From Alteromonas sp. KC3 (lineage in GTDB: Bacteria > Pseudomonadota > Gammaproteobacteria > Enterobacterales > Alteromonadaceae), in the NCBI RefSeq assembly GCF_016756315.1, contig NZ_AP024235.1, forward strand, positions 1,798,001 to 1,862,000: a stretch of DNA of 64,000 bases, in the 5' to 3' direction. The first letter of the stretch is position 1; each line of letters begins with the position of its first letter. Below the pieces are notes generated by a model, which was not told where the DNA came from, searched no databases, and saw nothing but the letters and a program-made list of their open reading frames with translations. A program made the position numbers and the translations under genes. Below are positions 29,302 to 37,548 of this stretch, one piece after another.

Positions 29302-29694
29302 GTGTTTCCAGAAACAATATCAGAAAAGTTGAGCGATACCGTTGTAGAGCAAGCAATGAAGCTTTCGGCCGAAGACCGACAAGAGCTAGTGGTAACTTAT
29401 GTGCTAAAAGCAAAAGAAATTTGGATGGTGCAAGGCGCTGAAGGCTTTGTCATGTTTGAAGACGGTGAAAGCGTACAACTACCCGTTTTCCCACATCGCG
29501 ATTTAGCCAACGCATTTGTACTTACCAATGGAGTAGATGGTCAAAGCGTGAATGTGTCACTTGATGAATTTAACCAGACTTGGCTACCGGGCCTAGAGAA
29601 AAACGGTGTAGAGTTGGTGATGTTCCCCACAACCAGTGATGTTGAGAACCTTGTAATGACCGCACAAGATTTAAGTGCAGCGCTAAGTGAATAA
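29302..29694 (+). CDS. DUF2750 family protein
   Basis: A 130-residue soluble protein of the DUF2750 family; recognisable parts are EIWMVQGAEGFVMFEDGESVQLPVFPHRDLANAF and a C-terminal region on a single compact fold. It begins with GTG at 29302. The family function is unknown. It lies 40 bases before a sufE-like gene on the same strand, so an operon is possible, but nothing links them functionally in the sequence. Confidence 0.8.
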   Translation: MFPETISEKLSDTVVEQAMKLSAEDRQELVVTYVLKAKEIWMVQGAEGFVMFEDGESVQLPVFPHRDLANAFVLTNGVDGQSVNVSLDEFNQTWLPGLEKNGVELVMFPTTSDVENLVMTAQDLSAALSE

Positions 29695-29734
29695 GGCCTG
29701 CCTTATCCGTGATAAGTAATCGATTCGTTGATAA

Positions 29735-30124
29735 ATGACAGAAAATAATAACTTTCCCCCCATAGCAAATGAACTTGCAAAAGCGAAAGGGTGGGATGAA
29801 TTCACCCGCACGCTAATGCTAGCGGGGAAAAGACTTACACCGCTTGATGAGTCTCTGCGTGATGAGCACTCAGCTGTACCAGGCTGTGAAAGCCCTGTGT
29901 GGCTGTTTAATAAAGATGGCCATTTCGAAGGTTACTCTCCAAGTAAGATAATACGCGGTGTGTTGGCTGTACTGTTGGAGAAAGCGAATAGCCTTGCTCC
30001 ACAGGAGAGAATACAGTTTGATTTCGAGCAGTATTTGCAAGTTTGTCAACTCGACCGTTACCTAAGCCAGTCTAGGGGTAACGGTATAAAAGCAGTGATC
30101 AAACGTCTACAAACCGACGACTAA
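29735..30124 (+). CDS. SufE-family sulfur acceptor
   Basis: A 129-residue cytoplasmic protein that accepts persulfide sulfur from a cysteine desulfurase for Fe-S cluster or other sulfur assembly. The catalytic Cys is in the loop SAVPGCESPVWLF near residue 51, and the C-terminal LSQSRGNGIKAVI matches SufE/CsdE. No sufS, csdA or other suf gene is adjacent, so it may pair with a desulfurase elsewhere. The SufE and CsdE subtypes cannot be separated here. Confidence 0.9.
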   Translation: MTENNNFPPIANELAKAKGWDEFTRTLMLAGKRLTPLDESLRDEHSAVPGCESPVWLFNKDGHFEGYSPSKIIRGVLAVLLEKANSLAPQERIQFDFEQYLQVCQLDRYLSQSRGNGIKAVIKRLQTDD

Positions 30125-30186
30125 CGGTAGGTTAAGTATTGCCTTCGTTTTTGGTCTGGGTTAGCAGGCCATATTGGCGTTGTATA

Positions 30187-30411
30187 TCAGTGGCTGCTAG
30201 AAACTGCCTTTGTATCTACACGGTCTTTTTTTAGCGCCATCACCATAATAAATACCGCGCCGAATGGTGGAACTATGCCACAAAGGAAGCCAGTTATTGC
30301 AAGCAGTATAGGGTGATTGGTTTTTCGTTTTCCTAAAAAATAACCAACAAGTGCACACACAATTGCAAACGCAAAGGCAAGTTGGCCAACTAAAGTGGCA
30401 TTCATATTCAT
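30187..30411 (-). CDS. Small two-helix membrane protein, unknown
   Basis: A 74-residue protein with two hydrophobic helices (LVGQLAFAFAIVCALVGYFLG and LLAITGFLCGIVPPFGAVFIMVMAL) joined by a basic KRKTNHP turn. The ATG at 30411 is preferred over an upstream frame start because GAGG precedes it at usable distance on the minus strand. No family is recognised with confidence. Confidence 0.6.
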   Translation of the reverse strand: MNMNATLVGQLAFAFAIVCALVGYFLGKRKTNHPILLAITGFLCGIVPPFGAVFIMVMALKKDRVDTKAVSSSH

Positions 30412-30538
30412 TATTCTATCCTCAATAATGGGCAAAGCCCCGAAATCACGATATTGTATTTTTACAGTTTTCTCTCGGTAGCGGCGTTTTATACGATACC
30501 AAGTTTACTGTGAACGAGCCAACAACATCGATAGATTT

Positions 30539-31132
30539 CTATTTACTAAAATGCCAAATTGCGAAGGTAATCATAGCGATCCAAATAAAAAGTGCGCCAA
30601 CATTGCTGGTTGACTGAGACGGTGGTTCACTTTGAGTACTCGTTCTAAGTTCTATTTGTAATTTCTCGAAATCTACGTGCTGTACCTCAAGAGGCTTGCC
30701 AACATAAAGTGCAATAGCGCTAGCCCCAGCGCCTAATGCTAGCTCTGTAAATGCACGTTCCTCAATTGCAGTAAGGCCACCTTCTATTTTTTCCATTGGG
30801 TGAATGATCACCTTTGGACGTGGGCGAAGCCAACTAGTATTTAAAATCGTTTTAAATGCGTGTTGCAGCAATTTTTCACCGACATAAAAATCACATAGAA
30901 GTGCTCTAGGATGTGAAAACGGATTTACGACAACTTCATTTTTTTGCACCGTGCTTGCGGCATTTTTACCAATGCCTGAAATAACTTTGTGGCCTTTTTC
31001 TGTGGTTCGTATTACAACGGTAGGAGAGTCATCAAATACTGTGCGATTGGTCACGTTGGTCACTTTTAATCGACTTTCCCAGATTTGTACATAAAGCGTT
31101 GCAGAAAACCGTTCAATAAACTTTGTAAACAC
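30539..31132 (-). CDS. Truncated MreB-like protein with C-terminal TM anchor
   Basis: 197 residues aligning by eye with the N-terminal half of MreB: FTKFIERFS start, DDSPTVVI, GIGKNA, NPFSHPRALLCDFYVGEKLLQ and then RPKVIIHP, IEERAFTELALGAGASAIALYVGKPL, which correspond to MreB's ADF/TEKML and VERRAIRESA-GAGAREV-EEP blocks. The nucleotide-binding DLGT loop is replaced by IWESRLKV, and the second phosphate loop (GGGT) and whole second lobe are missing. The C-terminus is instead a TM helix (VGALFIWIAMITFAIWHF). It probably cannot bind ATP or polymerise alone. The role is unknown; a membrane-tethered partner of real MreB is possible. Confidence 0.75.
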   Translation of the reverse strand: MFTKFIERFSATLYVQIWESRLKVTNVTNRTVFDDSPTVVIRTTEKGHKVISGIGKNAASTVQKNEVVVNPFSHPRALLCDFYVGEKLLQHAFKTILNTSWLRPRPKVIIHPMEKIEGGLTAIEERAFTELALGAGASAIALYVGKPLEVQHVDFEKLQIELRTSTQSEPPSQSTSNVGALFIWIAMITFAIWHFSK

Positions 31133-31228
31133 GTAATGCTCTTTAAAAGAAAAAATCTAACAAGGTTCCAGTGGTGTTACGCTCTCTCTTATAGAGTTCA
31201 GAGAATCCACAATCAAGACAGCTTATTG

Positions 31229-31423
31229 TCATGAATTTTCCAGTTTTTGTGGTTTTAATCGAGAGTAAGCTACATAAAAGAAGACTGCAGTAAGACCAAT
31301 TGCTGGCACTGGGCTTCTGCCTTCAGTTGCCGGTAGCGCTTCAATAAAGAGGTTGTATCCTATCCAACTACCTAAAATTAAGCCCATAACCAAACAGATA
31401 ACACCAAATATTTTTCCTAACAT
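31229..31423 (-). CDS. Small membrane protein, unknown
   Basis: 64 residues starting at ATG 31423, with two hydrophobic segments (IFGVICLVMGLILGSWIGYNLF and VPAIGLTAVFFYVAYSRL). A longer frame reaching back to 31549 would overlap the lipoprotein gene, so the shorter start is preferred. It follows the lipoprotein gene by 10 bases on the same strand and is probably cotranscribed. No family recognised. Confidence 0.5.
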   Translation of the reverse strand: MLGKIFGVICLVMGLILGSWIGYNLFIEALPATEGRSPVPAIGLTAVFFYVAYSRLKPQKLENS

Positions 31424-31433
31424 AGTAAGTCCA

Positions 31434-31757
31434 TTAACGCTTTGTACATATAACTGTGGCAACGGCTTGAATTGTATTAGAGCTATTTCCATGCCAACTT
31501 CCATTTGTTGGTTGTTCTGTAATTCCAGAAAAGGTGATGTCCTCTCCAAGTCCAGTCGCTTTTAGCTTAAATCCAGTATGTTTGCACAATTCAGATGCTT
31601 TTTTCAGAATTACTTTTTCTAGAACTGCTTTTCCATCATCGGCTGGACCAGAAGCGGTAATTTTAAATTCATTAGTTGCAACTTCTTCATAAGAGGAATG
31701 CGTGTTTGCGCAACCACAAATTGCCAAAACGACTAGGTAAAAAAAGCTATTTTTCAT
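31434..31757 (-). CDS. Small lipoprotein, unknown
   Basis: 107 residues with an N-terminal export signal MKNSFFYLVVLAICGC, in which the last Cys fits a lipobox, followed by a short beta-rich domain with paired Cys (ELCKHTG and VICTKR). AAGGA precedes the ATG on the minus strand. It is probably periplasmic-facing and lipid-anchored. Function unknown. Confidence 0.65.
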   Translation of the reverse strand: MKNSFFYLVVLAICGCANTHSSYEEVATNEFKITASGPADDGKAVLEKVILKKASELCKHTGFKLKATGLGEDITFSGITEQPTNGSWHGNSSNTIQAVATVICTKR

Positions 31758-31854
31758 TTTTAAATCCTTTTCAACTACTTGCTAAAATTCGCCCTGCCAG
31801 TGTGCTTGTGACTAATTCTACCTGCATACAATAGAGTGTTTAGCTTGCTATTGG

Positions 31855-33099
31855 CTATGGTTTTTTATTTTTTGCTTCAATCCATTGGCTCATGTACTTA
31901 CTCGCCGTCAATGTTTGGTGCCACAATAAACTTTGTAAAAACAAGCCTTGTCGGTGGTGCGCTATGCTTTCAATTACGTTCGTTAAGTAAGGCTCAAGGG
32001 GAAGGGCGTCTTTTTGTTGAGAAAATTGCGCTACGCATTCAACCGCCTTTTGGCTCGCTGCTGTCCAATTTTCTTCGTTGCTGTAAAGCGCAACAGCGTG
32101 TTTAGCGAATTCGTCAATCGTTTTAGCCTGATCTATGTCAGCGCCACAAACGGCTCCAGGCCAGCTGTAATCATCAGCTATACCTTCTGCGCCAATCCAC
32201 GTGGTAATACTAGGTGTGGCAAAACGCATTGCATCTAAGAACTTACCCTTTACGCCTGCACCAAAGCGCAACGGCGCCAGTAGCACACGTGCATTTTGCA
32301 TTACGTCGTCAACACTTCTCGCCCAGCCCTTAACGATAAATCCTTGTTTTTCATTATGTAGTTGTGTGGCTTTTTTGGGCGGATAGGCACCATAAATATG
32401 AAGCTGAGCGTCTGGCAACGCTTGTCGAATTGCAGGCCAAATGAACTGCTTCAGCTGAAGTACTGCATCCCAATTTGGTGCATGTCGAAAATTGCCGATA
32501 TGAACAAAGTGTGCGCGCTCAGTAAATGGCGGCGATTTAGGCACTGATTTGTCTGTAGGTAGTGGATAGTAGAAGAGCTGGCTGCGTGGTACTTGATAAT
32601 GCTCGGCAAGTAATTGCATTTCATGCTTTGAAATAACCAAAGTGATATCGCTACGAAGTATTGCCGCTATTTCTCGCTGGGCAAGCTCGGTATTGAGGTC
32701 AGCTAGTTTAGCATCACCGTGCATTTTTACAGCGTTGTGTCTTGCTTGACGCAAGCTATGGAGGTCTTCGGTATTTAGTACGCGCAGCGCATTGGGACAG
32801 CACGCTTTAACTCGCCACGAAAACTGCTCTTCGGTCATGTAGCGGTCAAAAACAACAATATCAGGCGCGAGGTCTTCAATGAGGCTGTCAAAACTACTGC
32901 AGTTAAGTGCAATCTCTCGACTATCAACACCTAAACTTTCTAAGTCGGTTTTGTGTTCACTGTCAGTAGCGGCAGTCAAAAATGTTACTTTGTGACCGGC
33001 AGAGCACATACTTTTAATGATAGAGAGCATGTTTTGGCCAGCAGCGGAAGAGTTGGGCTCAGGCCACACGTAGCCAATAATAACAGCACTAAGGTTCAT
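31855..33099 (-). CDS. GT4-type glycosyltransferase
   Basis: A 414-residue GT-B glycosyltransferase. N-terminal VIIGYVWPEPNSSAAGQNMLSIIKSM is the acceptor-side Gly-rich start. The donor side has FVHIGNFRHAPNWDAVLQL near residue 205, PDAQLHIYGAYPP, and APLRFGAGVKGKFLDAMRFATPSITT near residue 285, the usual sugar-nucleotide segment, here with KGK instead of the common E-x7-E. Likely a surface polysaccharide or glycan enzyme; the sugar is unknown. It stands apart from the glycosyltransferases at 1-5 kb. Confidence 0.85.
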   Translation of the reverse strand: MNLSAVIIGYVWPEPNSSAAGQNMLSIIKSMCSAGHKVTFLTAATDSEHKTDLESLGVDSREIALNCSSFDSLIEDLAPDIVVFDRYMTEEQFSWRVKACCPNALRVLNTEDLHSLRQARHNAVKMHGDAKLADLNTELAQREIAAILRSDITLVISKHEMQLLAEHYQVPRSQLFYYPLPTDKSVPKSPPFTERAHFVHIGNFRHAPNWDAVLQLKQFIWPAIRQALPDAQLHIYGAYPPKKATQLHNEKQGFIVKGWARSVDDVMQNARVLLAPLRFGAGVKGKFLDAMRFATPSITTWIGAEGIADDYSWPGAVCGADIDQAKTIDEFAKHAVALYSNEENWTAASQKAVECVAQFSQQKDALPLEPYLTNVIESIAHHRQGLFLQSLLWHQTLTASKYMSQWIEAKNKKP

Positions 33100-33187
33100 A
33101 ATAGATAAGGGTAAAAATAATAAAAAAGTATTACAAAGCGCAATATTAACATAGAAGCAATGAGAGTTATGATGCGCTTTTTTTAAG

Positions 33188-33222
33188 AAGCTATCTTAAT
33201 TGTTAAGTTAGCTTGGTATAAT
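33188..33222 (+). promoter_or_regulatory. Inverted repeat abutting a TATAAT box
   Basis: Arms 33188-33199 (AAGCTATCTTAA) and 33203-33214 (TTAAGTTAGCTT) are inverted copies, 11 of 12 matching, around TTG. TATAAT follows at 33217-33222. The repeat covers the -35 position, fitting an operator. Transcription would run toward the HDOD gene with a leader of about 220 nt. Confidence 0.45.
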
Positions 33223-33346
33223 AGTTCGGTGTGCTTCAATGGAATGATTATTTACAAGCGATAAAACACGGATGAAATACTTTTCGTAGTTATGCTTAAG
33301 TATATGAATAGTAAGAAAATCATACTTTTTTACTACACATATTTTA

Positions 33347-33375
33347 TTGACCTAATCATTTTTTACGCCTATACA
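33347..33375 (+). promoter_or_regulatory. Sigma-70-type promoter of HDOD gene
   Basis: TTGACC (33347-33352), a 17-bp spacer and TATACA (33370-33375). It is the nearest good promoter to the HDOD gene and implies a start near 33382. Confidence 0.55.
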
Positions 33376-33446
33376 TAAAAAGATGCGGGCTAAAGGACGT
33401 GCCTTTGTTCTATGTTAATGAAGGTTGCATTGGAGATCGTGCAAGA

Positions 33447-34286
33447 ATGAATTTAGACGAACTTGTTTCAAAAGCAGAAGACCTTTTTGTTTTACCAGAC
33501 TCTGTTACGCGATTGAAAGCCTGTATGGACGACGAAGCTTCAAGTATTGAAGACATCGGCGACATTATAGCCTTCGACCCGTCATTGGCTACACAGCTTC
33601 TGCGTGTGGCCAACTCTGCACTTTATCGTTTTCCCAATAAAATAGACACTATCACGCGTGCTATCCAAGTTGTTGGAACTCGTTCTACTTACGATTTGGC
33701 GCTGGCTTATGGCGTCAGTCAAGCATTTAGCGAAGTAGATGGGCAAATTATTGACCTTGATAAGTTCTGGGAACAGAGCGTGTCGTGTGGTCTACTTGCC
33801 AAATACTTTACGGATATGCGAAATATTCGCGAACCTGAACGCGCGTTCGTATCGGGCCTGTTGCATAACATTGGTGAATTGGTTGTTGTTTCATTAATGC
33901 CAGAAGCTGCTAAACGTTGTCAGGCGTTCAATGCGCGTGTCAGTCCATCAGAGTTGCAATTTGGGGTGCTTGGATTTACCTATAACACATTGTCGGCAAA
34001 ACTCATTGAAAAGTGGGGTATTCCTGAAACTATCCATAAACCCATAGAGCGTATTCATGACGACGAAGGTGAATTTCCTGAAGATAGAATACTTCAGCTT
34101 TCTTATGTATTGGCGTTAGATAACGTAAATCCTGAGGTTTACCCGAGCTATCATAATTTAAAGCCCGAGATGCATGATGCGTTATCGTTAAATCGCGAAG
34201 ATTTAGAAGATGCGTTGGATATTACTAATTTACAGTGCATATCGGTAATATCACTGTTTAATCCAAACGCCTTTATGCTTTACTAG
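33447..34286 (+). CDS. HDOD-domain signalling protein
   Basis: 279 residues with an HDOD domain (ASSIEDIGDIIAFDPSLATQLLRVANSALYRFPNKIDTI near residues 30-70; LLHNIGELVV near 155) and no EAL, GGDEF or receiver domain. HDOD proteins are linked to signalling and stress control, and lack a complete HD phosphohydrolase site. The ATG at 33447 gives the natural start; an in-frame GTG at 33399 has its SD too close. It stands alone and ends at a strong terminator. Confidence 0.85.
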   Translation: MNLDELVSKAEDLFVLPDSVTRLKACMDDEASSIEDIGDIIAFDPSLATQLLRVANSALYRFPNKIDTITRAIQVVGTRSTYDLALAYGVSQAFSEVDGQIIDLDKFWEQSVSCGLLAKYFTDMRNIREPERAFVSGLLHNIGELVVVSLMPEAAKRCQAFNARVSPSELQFGVLGFTYNTLSAKLIEKWGIPETIHKPIERIHDDEGEFPEDRILQLSYVLALDNVNPEVYPSYHNLKPEMHDALSLNREDLEDALDITNLQCISVISLFNPNAFMLY

Positions 34287-34309
34287 TCCTTACGTGAAAT
34301 ACAATTGAG

Positions 34310-34346
34310 AAAAAACCTGTTTGTTAAAAAAACAAACAGGTTTTTT
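34310..34346. terminator. Strong bidirectional terminator
   Basis: A 16-bp perfect stem (34310-34325 with 34331-34346) with A-run on one side and T-run on the other, placed between convergent genes, so it can stop both. Confidence 0.93.
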
Positions 34347-34351
34347 ATTTC

Positions 34352-35167
34352 TTAGTCAAATATCGCAACGGTTTGACGGCTAATTGCAATCACCTCGTTG
34401 TCTTTATCCCAAATAGTGGCTTCAGTGTGCCCATAACCATCAGCTGCTTGGCGTGTATGCGCCTGATAAGCAAACCAGTCTGTTGGCGACACTGGTTTGT
34501 GCGGGTGGATAAACTCTAAATTCCAGCTCACCGTGCTTGCTGGTGCAGGCAGTTTCATCATTTGCAGTAGCGTAGGTGGCCATGCGTCAATCATGGTTAT
34601 GATATGCGCATCAGTAATCTCAGCTGGAGGCTGCTTAAAACGCATAAATCCATGATAATGGCTTGTTTTCTTGCGAGTGAACGGCACACCGCCTTCATCA
34701 ATAGATAAGTCAAAGTATCGCAGAAATTTGGGCGTTACTTTGGGGATTTGAGGTATGAACTTCGCTTTATTTGGCGTGGCCATAGAATGCGTTTCTGTAT
34801 TCTCAACGCGAATTGCCGACGTTCTTCCTACACCAAAGCACGCTTGTGAAAATACGCAGCTTTTTCCATCTTGTATTGCGTGTGCTGTATATTGAGACAC
34901 GTTCTTACCTGTTCGCAGCAGGGTTACTTCAATTGAGAAAGGCGCTTCTAAAGATAGCGGGCCTACAAAGTTAGTTGTAAAAGAGCGTAGCACTCTGTCG
35001 TCATGTACCTGCGTTTTAACGGCGCTATAAAGCATTCCTGCTGAAATGCCTCCAAAGGCGGTACGCCCTTGTCCCCAAGTTTTAGGAATAACAAGTCCAT
35101 CGACTTTCCATGTATTGTCAGAAGTCTGCGTTAATGCGGGAATAGTTAACAGTTCGTCTACCGTCAT
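34352..35167 (-). CDS. Acyl-CoA thioesterase family protein (double hotdog)
   Basis: A 271-residue protein of the thioesterase-like superfamily. The first hotdog has GQGRTAFGGISAGMLYSAV near residues 32-50, then RVLRSFTTNFVGPL and a second repeat with STVSWNLEFIHPHKPVS, matching TesB-like or PaaI-like acyl-CoA hydrolases. The start is placed at ATG 35167 on homology; a longer frame from TTG 35215 adds 16 unlikely residues. Likely hydrolyses an acyl-CoA in the cytoplasm; chain-length specificity unknown. It is divergent from the MFS gene at 35337. Confidence 0.82.
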   Translation of the reverse strand: MTVDELLTIPALTQTSDNTWKVDGLVIPKTWGQGRTAFGGISAGMLYSAVKTQVHDDRVLRSFTTNFVGPLSLEAPFSIEVTLLRTGKNVSQYTAHAIQDGKSCVFSQACFGVGRTSAIRVENTETHSMATPNKAKFIPQIPKVTPKFLRYFDLSIDEGGVPFTRKKTSHYHGFMRFKQPPAEITDAHIITMIDAWPPTLLQMMKLPAPASTVSWNLEFIHPHKPVSPTDWFAYQAHTRQAADGYGHTEATIWDKDNEVIAISRQTVAIFD

Positions 35168-35336
35168 AATTGTCTGTCTGGTCTGATGAGTTGATGAGCA
35201 CACATCGTACCTCAAGCGCTAGGGAACAGAAAGACTCTCTTAGAAATTTTCGTTATGTTAACAAATAAGTAACAATTAGTTGTGCATTTTTTTGCCTAAT
35301 GCGTAGACTGGGAAATCGTTATCGAAAAGGATAGTT

Positions 35337-36662
35337 ATGGCTCAGACTCACGTTGAAGGTATTCCTGCAAGCGAAGCTGGAACATCTAGAAGTTACCGCA
35401 ACTATGTGTTGTTCGTTCTCACCTTAGTGTATGCCTTCAATTTTATAGACAGGCAGATCATCGGCATTCTTTCTCCCTTTATCAAAGCGGACTTGGGTTT
35501 AGATGATGCGCAGCTAGGCTGGCTCAAAGGCATTTACTTTGCGCTACTTTATACGGTAATGGGGATCCCCATTGCATGGCTTGCAGACCGCTACAGCCGC
35601 GTTAATATTATTGCCATATCACTGACTCTTTGGAGTGGCTTTACTGCTGCGTCTGGATTGGCTGCTAATTATATGCAATTGGCCATTGCTAGAATTGGCG
35701 TAGGGATTGGTGAAGCGGGCGGCAGTCCACCATCGCACAGTATAATTTCCGACTTATTCCCCAAGGAAAAGCGTGCAGGTGCTTTAGCGGTTTATTCGTT
35801 AGGCATTCCATTTGGGGTTATGTTGGCCTTTTTTGCATCAGCATTTTTTCTTCAAGGCGGCTCAGCGGATTGGCGCACAGTAATGTACAGTGTGGGGATT
35901 CCCGGTATCTTACTAGCGCTGTTATTGAAGTTTACTGTTAAGGAACCCAAGCGCACTGTTACGGTACAAAGTGACGCAGAGCAAGCCAATAAGCCAAGTG
36001 TAAAAGCTTCATTGAAAACATTGCTAAAAGTGCCTACGTGGTGGGGAATGGCGTTAGGTATTTCGTTCGGTTCGTTCGGAAACTATGCTATTTCTACTTG
36101 GATCATAGATTATTATGTTCGTGCTTTTGCTGGGCTTGATATTACACAGCTACTGATTGTGTTCGGCATTATCAATGGTACGGCCTATGCGCTAGGGGTG
36201 TGGTTAGGCGGTTATATTGCAGATAGGTGGGGAAAACATAATAAGAAAGCCTATGCTTTGTTGCCTGCGATAGCACTTATTATAGGTGTACCTGCGTTTT
36301 ATGTATCGCTCCAAGTACAAGACCTATGGCTCTCCGTTGGGCTAATGGCGCTTTTACTATTTACCAGTGGATCGTACCTAGGGCCTAGCTTTGCTATGGC
36401 ACAAACGCTTGCGCCGGTAAATGTGCGGGCAATGTCGACTGCGTTATTTTTCTTTGTTCTCAATATTATCGCATTGGGTGGTGGCCCAACACTCACCGGT
36501 ATTATCAGTCAAGCGCTAGTGCCTTCTCTTGGTGAAACCGAAGCACTAAGACAGTCACTTATCTATCTTGTAATACCTTATGCATTGTCTATTGCGGTAT
36601 TTCTATGGACAAGCACAAAAATCGTAAAAGATTGGGAAATGGCAGAGGCGAGAGGCTTATAG
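35337..36662 (+). CDS. MFS transporter (spinster-like)
   Basis: A 441-residue inner-membrane transporter with 12 predicted helices. The family motif after TM2 (GIPIAWLADRYSRVNIIAIS) and RIGVGIGEAGGSPPSHSIISDLFPKEKRAGALAV are typical of spinster-type or sugar-phosphate-like MFS proteins. AAGGA precedes the ATG by five bases. Substrate is unknown. It is followed by a terminator and an alpha/beta-hydrolase gene on the same strand. Confidence 0.88.
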   Translation: MAQTHVEGIPASEAGTSRSYRNYVLFVLTLVYAFNFIDRQIIGILSPFIKADLGLDDAQLGWLKGIYFALLYTVMGIPIAWLADRYSRVNIIAISLTLWSGFTAASGLAANYMQLAIARIGVGIGEAGGSPPSHSIISDLFPKEKRAGALAVYSLGIPFGVMLAFFASAFFLQGGSADWRTVMYSVGIPGILLALLLKFTVKEPKRTVTVQSDAEQANKPSVKASLKTLLKVPTWWGMALGISFGSFGNYAISTWIIDYYVRAFAGLDITQLLIVFGIINGTAYALGVWLGGYIADRWGKHNKKAYALLPAIALIIGVPAFYVSLQVQDLWLSVGLMALLLFTSGSYLGPSFAMAQTLAPVNVRAMSTALFFFVLNIIALGGGPTLTGIISQALVPSLGETEALRQSLIYLVIPYALSIAVFLWTSTKIVKDWEMAEARGL

Positions 36663-36685
36663 TACTATGTCGGCAAGATTGGAAT

Positions 36686-36710
36686 AAGGGGCCATCGCCC
36701 CTTTTCTTTT
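36686..36710 (+). terminator. Rho-independent terminator after MFS gene
   Basis: A 7-bp stem AAGGGGC / GCCCCTT around CATC (36686-36703), followed by a T-rich run, between the MFS gene and the hydrolase at 36729. Confidence 0.8.
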
Positions 36711-36728
36711 TTATATTCCGAGGTTTAC

Positions 36729-37538
36729 GTGTCATCTTCAGATTTGAGTTTTCATTTCGCCCATGCCAATGGGTTTCCTGCTGGTTGTTACAATGCCATG
36801 TTTTCGGCCATGCCGAGCGAATTTAACCGTCTTCATGTAGAACGCTTTGGGCATGATCCGCAATTGCCAGTGAACGGCAATTGGCGTAATCAAGTTAAAG
36901 AACTAATTCGCCATATCGAGAAAGAAAACAAGGATCCGCGAGGCGTGTTTGGTATTGGTCACTCGTTCGGTGCCGTAATTACCTACATGGCAGCCTGCGA
37001 GGCCCCTGAGCTTTTTCGGGGGTTAATATTATTCGACCCACCATTGGTAGTTGGCCCATTAAGTCACTTTTTTAAGTTTGCTAAACATACGCCCTTAATT
37101 AATAAGCTAACTCCAGCGAAATTGGCGCAAACACGTAATACTAGTTGGCCGCTGCATACCGATATGGAAGCCTATTTTCACGGAAAAGCACTGTTTAGAG
37201 ATATGGATAAGCGCTGCGTACGCGATTACGTAAAATCGGTTACCGCACAAAAGGGAGACGCTATATCACTAACATTTCGCGCCGATGTGGAGGCAGAGTT
37301 GTTTCGCAATGTTCCGCATAATTTGGGTAAGTACAAAGGCAAACTACAGTGTCCTGCGGTGTTAGTGACCGGCGACAAAAGCAACGTATGTAAGCCGCAA
37401 ATGTATGCTCGATTAATGCAACATAATGAGATTGAGCACAAGGTGATGCGAGGAGGACATATGTTTCCGCTTGAGCATCCTGAAGAGGTAGCAGCATTTG
37501 TAACTGCTACCTTGAACAAGTGGAATAGTAAAAGTTAA
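36729..37538 (+). CDS. Alpha/beta hydrolase
   Basis: A 269-residue cytoplasmic hydrolase. The nucleophile elbow GIGHSFGAV near residue 80, an HANGFPAGCYN oxyanion region near residue 11 and the C-terminal GGHMFPLEHP with catalytic His are seen. GTG 36729 is supported by GAGG at 36720-36723. It is a general esterase, epoxide hydrolase or lipase-like member; substrate unknown. It converges on glgC with only 10 bases between stops and no terminator visible. Confidence 0.85.
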   Translation: MSSSDLSFHFAHANGFPAGCYNAMFSAMPSEFNRLHVERFGHDPQLPVNGNWRNQVKELIRHIEKENKDPRGVFGIGHSFGAVITYMAACEAPELFRGLILFDPPLVVGPLSHFFKFAKHTPLINKLTPAKLAQTRNTSWPLHTDMEAYFHGKALFRDMDKRCVRDYVKSVTAQKGDAISLTFRADVEAELFRNVPHNLGKYKGKLQCPAVLVTGDKSNVCKPQMYARLMQHNEIEHKVMRGGHMFPLEHPEEVAAFVTATLNKWNSKS

Positions 37539-37548
37539 AAACTGATCG

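Noticed and set aside
31434..31549. The 5' extension of the small membrane gene to 31549
   Set aside because: It overlaps the lipoprotein gene; the start at 31423 avoids this.
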